Assembly (NCBI RefSeq): GCF_928391935.1
Contig: NZ_CAKMTD010000007.1
Location: forward strand, 40,909 to 104,908
From: Rothia nasimurium
GTDB taxonomy: Bacteria; Actinomycetota; Actinomycetes; Actinomycetales; Micrococcaceae
Reading direction: 5' to 3'
Length of the DNA: 64,000 nt
Shown here: positions 50,481-58,803 of the stretch, piece after piece
Layout of the letters: every line of letters starts with the position of its first letter
Numbering within the stretch: position 1 is the stretch's first letter
Made by a program: the position numbers and the translations under genes
The notes under the pieces: generated by a model
Database searches by the model: none
Seen by the model: only the letters and a program-made list of their open reading frames with translations
Told to the model about the DNA's origin: nothing

Positions 50481-53342
50481 TTATTGCGCAGAAAGCCCAC
50501 CAAAGAACCGGCGCAATCTCCCGCTCCTCTGGGGGATAGTTGAGGCAGGACCACCGGAAATTTCTCTATACTCTTGTTGCAGTCGATTTGTGACCGCCTC
50601 AGAGAGAGTAGCGTCCAAGGTTGAATCCTTACCGAAATCACCGGCCACTACAGACTCAATGGCTGCACAAATACGCTGTGAGTTCATGCTATCAACGTAT
50701 CTAAAAATTTCCAGCCTTTTATCAGCTTTTGTTACGGATAACGAGATTGCCCAACGTTCAAGCTCGTCCTCACTCTTCAGAACAGGGCCCAGGTCAAGGC
50801 TTTCATAATCAACAAAACCTGACTTCCAGGTATGGGACCCAGAAGACACCGACAGGGCTTCTGGCTGGTAGTAGGCAACGCTGAGCCCTGCATACAGACA
50901 GTCAAACATCAGCGACGAGTAATCAGTCAAGAAACTGGAATACTGAACGATTGTGCTCTGGAACGAAATCTGAGAACCATCAAGAACCTCAACGCCAAAA
51001 GCACGGCGGTACACGTCAATATGGTCAGCCATATTGGGATGCAACAAGATTGAAATCCCCGCAAACTGACCGGTTGCCTCTAGCCGGTCCAGGCATCCCT
51101 TCCACTGGGAGTAGAAATCTGACGTCCTAAATATCTCAAGTTTTTGCGCCAACGAACGAGCAGCAGCCATTTGTGTTTTCAGGTCTCGACGCCAAGTAGG
51201 CATGACCAACAACCGCTGTTCCTGAGGTTTACCGGCTTTCTCCACCTGAGCCATCAGCCCGTCATAGCGGGCTAGGCCAGTCAGAGCAACATTTTGAGTG
51301 GTGTACTTGTAACGGGAGCGGTCCCACACAAACTGGTCATATTCGCGCTGGGTAGTCGAAATAATCAAATCAATCTGTTTGGGGTTCAGCCAGGTCGATA
51401 GATCATTAAAAAGTACCCCGTGCTGCAAGAAAATGAACTTATAGGTTCCAGGCCCCTTACGCTTCAGGTACATACACTCGCGAACAGCATCCGATGAAGC
51501 AACGACCAAAGCAGAATCTGCTGCCCTGTACATCTCATCAGAGCCATAAGGAATCAGGTCAAAACCTTCAGTATGCAACCGCTGGTAATCCTTGCTGGCA
51601 GGTGCAAGCACAAAGTAAGCATTGATATCAGGCCGGTTCTGTTTTAAATACCGGTAGAGATGTTCAGCATTGTCATCTGCCCTGTCAGGGTGATCCAGAA
51701 GCAACCAACAATCTTGATATTTATTGACGGCAGGTTGCGGCACAATCTGGGAAGAACGCGATTCGCTCCACCTACTTGCACCTGGCAGGGTTGTGTGCAA
51801 AGTGGCAAACTGCGTAGCTGCCACGGACTCAGCTTTAGCAGTCAGCTTGCGACGGGCCCGTTTAAAGGCTGAAGGGACCTTCTTTGCCAGCACCAGAGCC
51901 TGAGCCTCTTCCCTAATCAGAGACTCAACAAATAGGCGTTCTTGAATCTTTTCTGCCTTGGAGTAGACCTTTCCGCGAAGAACTATATTCTTATTGAGTT
52001 TGGCGGCAAGGGTGCTGACAGGAAGTTGCTTAGGCTTAACCCGGACATAGGTGTTCCGAACGGCTTTACCATCGATAAAGATCTGGAAACCTTCCTTGGG
52101 AACCCTAAATGAGACCTCCAGCATGACCTGATTATCGTAGAACTCGTAAATCTTAGTGCCGTCGATCTTGATATCAACAGGTTCACCGTTGATCTTCGTC
52201 TGTAAGTTCTCGACGCCGCCTCGGGTAAAGAGCTTCATGTCAAGCAGTCCGTCGGGAGTCTCCCCCCAAATATAGAATCGAGTGCTAATTCCATCCACCC
52301 CGAAGCCGATGACGAACGATTCACGCAGAGCAAAAATAGGGGCGTTAGGCTTCAAAAGAATAATTTGTTCAAGACTGATGTACGAAAAAATCTTCTGGCA
52401 CGCCTGCATGAAGGCATTAGAAACCTTGGAATCAAGCCAATTCACAGGGCTGTCCATCTGGTTATTAATCTTGAAGTACCACACAAGGTCATACAGAACC
52501 ATTGCAGCCAACCAGTCAGGGGTATGGCCCAGAGTCTTTTGAGCGTACTCAAGGACGCTAATATAACCCCGCTGAGGCTGAACGGTAAATTTCTCTACCT
52601 TGCTCCATCCGCTCTGCACAGCTGAGCTACCATCGACACGGCGCCGATAGTAGTAATGAGCGGTAGAAACAATACCAACTACGGGATCTTCGAAGTGGCA
52701 CAGGTACCGGGCAATCAGATGGCCATCTTCAAAGGTAGGCTTGAGCAATTCGTCGTATGTCAGACCATACTGATCGACCAAGCTCTTCCTAAAGACACAA
52801 GTGGCACCCATCTGGAAAGTGTTGGGGTCCTCAACCATTGATATGAAACGGTTGCCTCCCCTGAACTTTTGTCCTAGCGGGTGATTATCACGGAACCAAC
52901 CGTTCGCCCCGTTCGTAGGGTAGATACGGGTTGAATACAAGGCAACCTGGTCTTCAACGTCGTTCTGCATCAAACGGTAAATCTCTTCGAAATAATGCTT
53001 GTTGACTAGGTCATCTGGATCAACCGCTGTAATCCATTTACCCCGGGCTAGTGCCAAGCCAACGTTACGGGTGTTACCGATACCCCGATTCGGTTTTGAA
53101 GCAACAACCACGCGATGGTCGCGGTCAGCCCACTGGTGAGCCAAAGCCAGAGATGAGTCAGTGGAGCCGTCATTCACAACAATGAACTCAAGCTCTTCCT
53201 GGGCAATAGTCTGAGCTGACAGGGCCTTGATAGTGCTCTCAAAATATTCTTCAGCGTTATACAACGCGATAATGACGGAGAAGGTAGGCTGGTAGCCTTT
53301 AACTCGATTGTCCTGCAAGGAATCAAGGACATGCTTCTTCAT
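50481..53342 (-). CDS. Bifunctional GT2 glycosyltransferase / CDP-glycerol glycerophosphotransferase-like protein
   Basis: 953 residues. The N-terminal GT-A domain (about 20-250) has FSVIIALYNAEEYFESTI, VNDGSTDSS and the DxD-type VDPDDLV. A middle beta-rich region (about 370-500) is followed by a TagB/TagF-like glycerophosphotransferase domain (about 565-945): DHPDRADDNAEHLYRYL, FLQHGVLFNDLSTWL, VMPTWRRDLK, SILLHPNM and FLTDYSSLMFDCLY. It builds phosphodiester-linked glycan backbones. ATG 53342 starts the conserved domain; frames from 53492 add an unrelated segment. It lies 62 bp upstream of the surface protein gene on the same strand. Confidence 0.85.
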   Translation of the reverse strand: MKKHVLDSLQDNRVKGYQPTFSVIIALYNAEEYFESTIKALSAQTIAQEELEFIVVNDGSTDSSLALAHQWADRDHRVVVASKPNRGIGNTRNVGLALARGKWITAVDPDDLVNKHYFEEIYRLMQNDVEDQVALYSTRIYPTNGANGWFRDNHPLGQKFRGGNRFISMVEDPNTFQMGATCVFRKSLVDQYGLTYDELLKPTFEDGHLIARYLCHFEDPVVGIVSTAHYYYRRRVDGSSAVQSGWSKVEKFTVQPQRGYISVLEYAQKTLGHTPDWLAAMVLYDLVWYFKINNQMDSPVNWLDSKVSNAFMQACQKIFSYISLEQIILLKPNAPIFALRESFVIGFGVDGISTRFYIWGETPDGLLDMKLFTRGGVENLQTKINGEPVDIKIDGTKIYEFYDNQVMLEVSFRVPKEGFQIFIDGKAVRNTYVRVKPKQLPVSTLAAKLNKNIVLRGKVYSKAEKIQERLFVESLIREEAQALVLAKKVPSAFKRARRKLTAKAESVAATQFATLHTTLPGASRWSESRSSQIVPQPAVNKYQDCWLLLDHPDRADDNAEHLYRYLKQNRPDINAYFVLAPASKDYQRLHTEGFDLIPYGSDEMYRAADSALVVASSDAVRECMYLKRKGPGTYKFIFLQHGVLFNDLSTWLNPKQIDLIISTTQREYDQFVWDRSRYKYTTQNVALTGLARYDGLMAQVEKAGKPQEQRLLVMPTWRRDLKTQMAAARSLAQKLEIFRTSDFYSQWKGCLDRLEATGQFAGISILLHPNMADHIDVYRRAFGVEVLDGSQISFQSTIVQYSSFLTDYSSLMFDCLYAGLSVAYYQPEALSVSSGSHTWKSGFVDYESLDLGPVLKSEDELERWAISLSVTKADKRLEIFRYVDSMNSQRICAAIESVVAGDFGKDSTLDATLSEAVTNRLQQEYREISGGPASTIPQRSGRLRRFFGGLSAQ

Positions 53343-53662
53343 GAGTGTTTTAGCCCCTGGTAAAACGGTAATGTGCGAATGTATCTCTACCCATTTGATA
53401 CTTACCCAATAGTACCGGACTAGAGATTTCTCCCAGGCCAAGGCCAAAGACGGCATAGCCCACATTCTCAAATGTACATTCGCCTTCCGCAAAGCCTGTA
53501 GCGAAGATTTCCCGGCCTCACTCCCCTTAGACGCTAGCAGGTGCCGGAGCGTTCCGTCCTCAGCTCAGCCTGAAAAGCCTACAATTATAGAAGCCTGGTT
53601 TTCAGGCACCAGTTGCTCGTAAATATTCAGCAACCGGTTTCACTTCAAGGGAGTCCAGGGAC
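53343..53662. promoter_or_regulatory. Divergent promoter region of the glycopolymer locus
   Basis: 320 bp, no gene. GCCTGAAAA (53568-53576) and TTTTCAGGC (53599-53607) form a 9-bp inverted repeat around ACAATTATAGA, a likely -10 for the plus-strand operon starting at 53663. AGGGAG at about 53648 and AGGGAC just before GTG 53663 provide ribosome binding. Confidence 0.45.
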
Positions 53663-55660
53663 GTGGCGAAATACAATAATCCTTCAGATTTTTTCTCCTA
53701 CTATCGCAGAGCCTTCTGGCACTTCCGCAGGGGAGGCGTCCCCCAGATGCGCAAATTCCAGCGATCTGGCTACAGCGCATCCCGCGCCCTCATCGAATAC
53801 CGCAAAAACCGTCAACAGGGCCTCACCACGCTCGTTGACGTCCCCTTCGAAGCTGTCCCCGTCCAGACTGAGCTCAACACTCCCGCCGGCTATCAACTCC
53901 ACTACGCAGATACCAAGCCCCTCGACTACACCAAGACCTACCCCACCGTAAACGTCGCAGCTATCTTCGATGACTTCTCCTGGCAAGCCTGGGACCCCGA
54001 ATTCAACCTCATCCCAGTCACCCCCCAGAATTGGTATGAAGAACTCCAGAACACCCCCATCGACTTCCTTCTCGTCGAATCAGCCTGGGCAGGTAACTCT
54101 GGCGCCTGGAAGAGCCACCTCACAGGCCCCAATTCTCCCTCAATCCCCCTTATCTCCCTCGTCAGCTACTGCACTGACCGTGGCATCCCCACTGTATTCT
54201 GGAACAAAGAAGACCCCCCGCACTACCACGACTTTATCAACAGCGCCCGGCTCTTTGACTACGTCTTTACCACCGACTGCAACAAAATCCCCGACTACCA
54301 GCGCGACCTAGGGCACAAGAACATCCACACCCTCATTTTTGCCGCCCAACCCGAAATCCATAGCCCCGTCGTCCCTCTCGCAGGCAAGCATGATCGCGGT
54401 GTAGCCTTCGCAGGATCCTACTTCGCCCACAAATACCCCGAACGCAGAAAACAAATGGACTATCTGCTTGCCGGGGCCCAACAGGCTGCAAAAAAAACTT
54501 ACAACGGCTTCGAAATCTATTCCCGTTTCTTCGGCCACGAAGAACGCTACCAATTCCCTGCAAAATACAGCGCCCACGTCATTGGTTCCGTCCCCTATAG
54601 CCAGATGCTCACCGCCTACAAAGCCCACAAGGTGATTCTTAACGTCAACTCAGTCGTTGATTCACCTACCATGTGCGCCCGCCGGATCTTCGAAGTGATC
54701 GCTTCTGGCACCCCTGTCGTCAGTGGTAGCTCAGCAGCTATCAGAACCTACTTTGACGCTGACGAGGTCTACATCGCCAACGACGAACGTGAGGCCGAAC
54801 TTTACATTAGAGCCTTGCTGAACTCAGAAGAACTCCGAAGAAAAGTAGTCCTCAAAGCCCAGCGCAAAATCTGGAAAGAACACACCTACTCTCACCGGGC
54901 CAAGGCTATCCTCGAAGCCATCGGGATTGAGGCTGACCCCGATGACAAATCCATACTTTCCCAGCACCTGGTATCCCTCGTACTCCCCACGGTGCGTCCT
55001 GACAAGCTCTCTAACATCATTAATAATGTCGCCAACCAGCAGGGTGTTGACATTGAACTAGTACTAGGAACCCACGGCTTCTCCCTTACCCCCGATCAGC
55101 TGAAACAACTAACTGAAGGGTTGCCCGGCGTCGCAGTCAAGGTCGTTGAGCTGCCGAAGAAACTTACCTTGGGCGAGTGCCTCAACACCCTTGTTGAGAA
55201 GGCCAGCGGGCAGATTATCAGCAAGATGGACGATGACGATATCTACGGTCCCTACTACCTACAGGACCAAATCAACTTCCTCAAGCTCTCCCACGCGCAT
55301 ATCGTCGGAAAACATACCAGGCTGATGTACATCAAGTCTGAGGACCTCTACGTCAAGTACCAGCCCGGCCATGAAAAGCAGGCGACTTCCTTTGTAGCGG
55401 GCCCTACTATAACAGGTTGGGCAGAAATTTTTAAAGAACTCGGTTTTGCACGTAAAACAGTCGGTGAAGATACCGACTTTCTTGAAAGATGCATAGATGC
55501 AGGTTATAGAATCTACTCAACAGACTCATCCAATTTCATCCAAGTTCGTGAAGGTGACGCTACTAGCCAGGACCACACCTGGGAAGTCGACACCCTAGAG
55601 ATTTTGGCCAATGGGGTTCTCATCGGCCATATGTCTACCCCCAGAATATCTATAACTTAA
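53663..55660 (+). CDS. Two-domain glycosyltransferase (CgeB-like GT1 plus GT2-like)
   Basis: 665 residues. N-terminal GT-B part (about 85-420), similar to CgeB/spore-protein glycosyltransferases: AAIFDDFSWQAWD, the VFWNKEDPPHYHDF block, VAFAGSYFAHKYPERRKQ, and the nucleotide-sugar end with MCARRIFEVIASGTPVVSG. C-terminal GT-A-like part (about 430-640): SLVLPTVRPDKLSNIINNV and the metal motif KMDDDDIYGP (about 521-530). Cytoplasmic, no membrane segment. First gene of a rightward operon. The sugar donors cannot be predicted. Confidence 0.83.
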   Translation: MAKYNNPSDFFSYYRRAFWHFRRGGVPQMRKFQRSGYSASRALIEYRKNRQQGLTTLVDVPFEAVPVQTELNTPAGYQLHYADTKPLDYTKTYPTVNVAAIFDDFSWQAWDPEFNLIPVTPQNWYEELQNTPIDFLLVESAWAGNSGAWKSHLTGPNSPSIPLISLVSYCTDRGIPTVFWNKEDPPHYHDFINSARLFDYVFTTDCNKIPDYQRDLGHKNIHTLIFAAQPEIHSPVVPLAGKHDRGVAFAGSYFAHKYPERRKQMDYLLAGAQQAAKKTYNGFEIYSRFFGHEERYQFPAKYSAHVIGSVPYSQMLTAYKAHKVILNVNSVVDSPTMCARRIFEVIASGTPVVSGSSAAIRTYFDADEVYIANDEREAELYIRALLNSEELRRKVVLKAQRKIWKEHTYSHRAKAILEAIGIEADPDDKSILSQHLVSLVLPTVRPDKLSNIINNVANQQGVDIELVLGTHGFSLTPDQLKQLTEGLPGVAVKVVELPKKLTLGECLNTLVEKASGQIISKMDDDDIYGPYYLQDQINFLKLSHAHIVGKHTRLMYIKSEDLYVKYQPGHEKQATSFVAGPTITGWAEIFKELGFARKTVGEDTDFLERCIDAGYRIYSTDSSNFIQVREGDATSQDHTWEVDTLEILANGVLIGHMSTPRISIT

Positions 55661-55728
55661 ACCAGTGACTCCAGCCCAGTAGTCTGTACAGCACACATAG
55701 CCCGCACCGCACACACCAGGATTCGGCA

Positions 55729-57264
55729 ATGTACCCGACCATCATTACTGATGCCGAACATGAAGACCAACGACTTCGGCATCTTTCTACCCTGCTAGGG
55801 GAGCTCAACCGAGCCTTTGTGGCTGGTAGGACGGATGCCTCGTGGGCTGATACCGGGCAGCTAGTGAGGGAGTATGCCCTGCAGGAGTTGGTCAGCGATA
55901 CCGATGAAGCACTCTACCCGGTGCCTGTTGCCCTGGTGCGATGGATTGCGGAAGGCTGCAAGGCTAGTAGCCTCCACCTCTTCAAGGAGACCGACGCCTG
56001 CGATATTTTCCTCACCTTTCACCTTGAGGACGACGGCAGAGCAGCTTCCAGCGCAGGTAGCCCAGGGTTGAATCTGGCTTTTCGAGATGTTGTTCTTACT
56101 GCCACCAAGCTGCGGTTGCCTAAGATTCAAAAGACGACGGCCCAGGATCCTGCCCGCTATGACTGGTATAGCAAGGCCATCACTGCAGACTCCACGATTC
56201 TGTTTATGGATCGGCCAGAGCAAGCCGGTGACAATGCAGAATGCGCCTACCGCATGTTCCGGGAGGAATACCCAGAGTACAATCGGATTGTTTTCGCTTT
56301 GAATAGGGATTCCGAGGACTGGCCTCGTTTAGAGGCTGATGGTTTTACCCTGGTCGAGGCCATGAGCGAGGATTATTACGCTGCCTTCCTTGAAGCTGAT
56401 GTAGTATTTTCTTCCCACCTTTACCCAACGACCCGGTCAGGAAAAAACTACTCAAATTGCCGGCTTGTCTTCCTGCAACACGGGGTGCAGCTTACCGATA
56501 TGAACAGATGGTTGCACACCAAGCATTTTGATTACGTCCTTGCAACTGGTGCTGATGAAGCTGACTACCTTGAAAAGCATTTTCCAGGGCAGGTGCTTGT
56601 AGCTGGCCAGCCGCGCCTTCATCACCTGGCGATGCGCCATGCAGCACTCCAGCAGGAGAGCGTAGGCAGCCGTACCTCACAGCGACGCCATGTTTTTGTA
56701 ATGCCTACCTGGCGGTATGGAATGCAGGAACTGTCAGTTGAAGAGTTCACGAGGACTGAATATTTCCAAAAAATCCATGGCCTGCTCACCCACGAGGGAC
56801 TGGGGAAGGACCTCCAGGCTACTGGTGGCCGCATTTCCTTACTTCTGCACCCGGTCTTTAAAAAGTTTGAGAGTGCTTTTGAGGGCGATCAGAGATTTAA
56901 CCTGTGGACAGGCTCCTATGAGCAAGCCTTTTTGCAGGCAACCGAGGTTGTGACGAACTACAGTTCTGCTGTACTCGACGCAGCCTACATAGGAACCCCG
57001 GTGCTGTATTACCAGTGGGACCGGGAGAGCTTCTTTGATTCCCAGCATTACTTCCCCCGGCTAGACTTTGAAAAGGACGGCCTTGGACCAGTCTTTGAGG
57101 ACGCTGATACTCTCGTAGCCTACCTTCAGGAGCAGGAGCCGAATAATCCAGCACAAGAGTATGCCCAGCGCGTCCTGAATTTCTACAGAGGGGTTGACCC
57201 CCTACAGGGGATGAAAGAACTATTCGAGCTAGTGCTTTCAGCATCTTCTAGGGAGGGTAGGTAG
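55729..57264 (+). CDS. CDP-glycerol glycerophosphotransferase-like protein
   Basis: 511 residues. The N-terminal 150 residues have no known fold. The TagB/TagF-type domain (about 155-505) has FMDRPEQAGDNAECAYRMF, LNRDSEDWPRLEADGF, FLQHGVQLTDMNRWL, VMPTWRYGM, SLLLHPVF and VVTNYSSAVLDAAYIGTPVLYY (partly quoted as NYSSAVLDAA). It transfers a polyol phosphate from a CDP-linked donor to a membrane-attached glycan at the inner membrane face. The next gene starts two bases after its stop. Confidence 0.85.
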   Translation: MYPTIITDAEHEDQRLRHLSTLLGELNRAFVAGRTDASWADTGQLVREYALQELVSDTDEALYPVPVALVRWIAEGCKASSLHLFKETDACDIFLTFHLEDDGRAASSAGSPGLNLAFRDVVLTATKLRLPKIQKTTAQDPARYDWYSKAITADSTILFMDRPEQAGDNAECAYRMFREEYPEYNRIVFALNRDSEDWPRLEADGFTLVEAMSEDYYAAFLEADVVFSSHLYPTTRSGKNYSNCRLVFLQHGVQLTDMNRWLHTKHFDYVLATGADEADYLEKHFPGQVLVAGQPRLHHLAMRHAALQQESVGSRTSQRRHVFVMPTWRYGMQELSVEEFTRTEYFQKIHGLLTHEGLGKDLQATGGRISLLLHPVFKKFESAFEGDQRFNLWTGSYEQAFLQATEVVTNYSSAVLDAAYIGTPVLYYQWDRESFFDSQHYFPRLDFEKDGLGPVFEDADTLVAYLQEQEPNNPAQEYAQRVLNFYRGVDPLQGMKELFELVLSASSREGR

Positions 57265-57266
57265 AG

Positions 57267-58640
57267 ATGGGCAAGAAATTATTGTGTTCCCTGCTGGTTG
57301 CTAACCCCGTTGCTGGCTGGTTGCTGCGCCATCTATTGAACTACTGTTACACTCGGAAGGCTGTGAACTGGTTCTACCGGAAGATGGGGCTGCTGGAACA
57401 TGCTTACGGTAAAGCAGCTCAAGGACAGTTCGCAGGGCACTATTTTGTAGATGCCGAGGTTACCCTCCCGGCGGGGCGGGGTACAGTAACATTCGGCATC
57501 TTCCAAGACGGCACTCTAGTGGGTACACGGATAGCCCAGCTTCAGGCGCAACCGGCTACATTCCCTGTGAAGAACTTGACCTTGAGTAGCAAGTCTCCAA
57601 ACGGCCACTTCGAGGCCCAGATTTTTGCAGATGATACAGGTAGTATCCACTCGGATTCTCATCCACTAGGCACTGCTGACGTGCAATTGGAAAACAATAA
57701 GCCGCGCAGATACCCCATTTATTCATCTGCACAGGTGAACTACGAAAACACCTTCGGCCTGAAGCGTTCAGATGGCCTCTTGTACTGCTTTGAAGGCAAG
57801 GCAGTCTCTCCCCAACGCCTGCTAATCTACTGTGGCGATTCGATTATTTCGCAAGATACCGTTAACTCAGCTCACACCGCTATTGGGCCCATCCTTGCGA
57901 CCAGCCAAGACCTCCTTATCCTCTGTGTTCAGAATCCCCTGTTCTATCAGCAAGACTCTGCGTACCAAGTAGAACGCGTCAAGGTCAGACTTAAAAAACT
58001 AGTTCGCAAAGTCATGCGACGCTATAAGCTCTCTGCGCACCAAACCACCGTAGTTGGAATCAATCACTCTTCTGATTTGGCTGTGGACATAGCGAAAGCC
58101 CTTCCCGGAGCTGCCCTCCTTACGACCTCACCCCTATCCGGAGCTGGATATTCCAGCGCTGAGCTTATAGGTCGCACCGGTGCAGGAATCTCAAAGCTAC
58201 ATTTGTTCTGTTCTAACGATGACTCCATCGTAGAGGCGGCAAGGCAAATACAAGACCAGGGCCTTTCGCAAACTGTCCATCTGTACCGATTCGACGAAAC
58301 TACAAACGTTTCTCGAAAAGCCCACAACCAAACGATTCACAGCCTCTTGTGTTGGGAAAAACCTTCTCTCCCACCTCTACAGCAGTGGGTAAGATATCAA
58401 AGCGAAGGCCAAGAACTCCTGCATGTAAGGTTTATGCCAATGGCTGCCGAGGAACAGCCCCTCCCAGCTCTTTGGATCGAGGAAAAGATCGATGATGTGC
58501 AAGTCCACATATACCTGGATAAGCACCCAAATGTCCCCAATCTCTACTACCTCAAACAGCCAGCGCCAGAGGGACTCTACAGGTTCGCAGGTTCACACAC
58601 CTCGGGGGCTATCAGGTCATCTCCTAGCCCCTCCCTTTAG
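57267..58640 (+). CDS. XcbB/CpsF-like hydrolase-fold protein, apparently degenerate
   Basis: 457 residues. It has the outline of the XcbB/CpsF-like family seen at 60829: a beta-rich N-terminal domain (about 60-145), then RLLIYCGDSI, ILCVQNPLFYQQDSAY and TVVGINHSSDLAVDIAKAL, the position where the hydrolase nucleophile elbow should be. That elbow reads GINHSS rather than GASKGG, so the usual small-Ser-small-Gly turn is altered. Ser is still present in a changed setting; activity is uncertain. GGAGGGTAGGTAGAG before ATG 57267 gives strong ribosome binding. Likely an accessory protein to its transferase neighbours. Confidence 0.55.
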   Translation: MGKKLLCSLLVANPVAGWLLRHLLNYCYTRKAVNWFYRKMGLLEHAYGKAAQGQFAGHYFVDAEVTLPAGRGTVTFGIFQDGTLVGTRIAQLQAQPATFPVKNLTLSSKSPNGHFEAQIFADDTGSIHSDSHPLGTADVQLENNKPRRYPIYSSAQVNYENTFGLKRSDGLLYCFEGKAVSPQRLLIYCGDSIISQDTVNSAHTAIGPILATSQDLLILCVQNPLFYQQDSAYQVERVKVRLKKLVRKVMRRYKLSAHQTTVVGINHSSDLAVDIAKALPGAALLTTSPLSGAGYSSAELIGRTGAGISKLHLFCSNDDSIVEAARQIQDQGLSQTVHLYRFDETTNVSRKAHNQTIHSLLCWEKPSLPPLQQWVRYQSEGQELLHVRFMPMAAEEQPLPALWIEEKIDDVQVHIYLDKHPNVPNLYYLKQPAPEGLYRFAGSHTSGAIRSSPSPSL

Positions 58641-58803
58641 GTGTAAACTTGAGCCTACACGTTACCTCCCGGATCGCACTCACGGGTTCGGTAAACTGAA
58701 GCAAGTTAGTCAGATAACTTTCGACCATCAATGAGGCAGTTTCTACAGTGGGCTAGGCGAAACTCTGTCGCAAGGTCTAACCCACCACAGAATTAGGGGC
58801 ACA
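58641..58803 (+). other. Intergenic region before the third transferase gene
   Basis: 163 bp without a gene. GGTAAACT at about 58689 could be a -10, but no clear -35 is seen. AGGGG precedes the ATG at 58804. Confidence 0.3.

Noticed and set aside
27788..53394. ATGTATCTCT-like word in several intergenic regions (about 27790, 28098 and 53384, and a shorter reverse match near 48023).
   Set aside because: Orientation and position relative to the genes vary, and AT-rich promoter regions favour such words; not enough for a motif without a genome-wide count.
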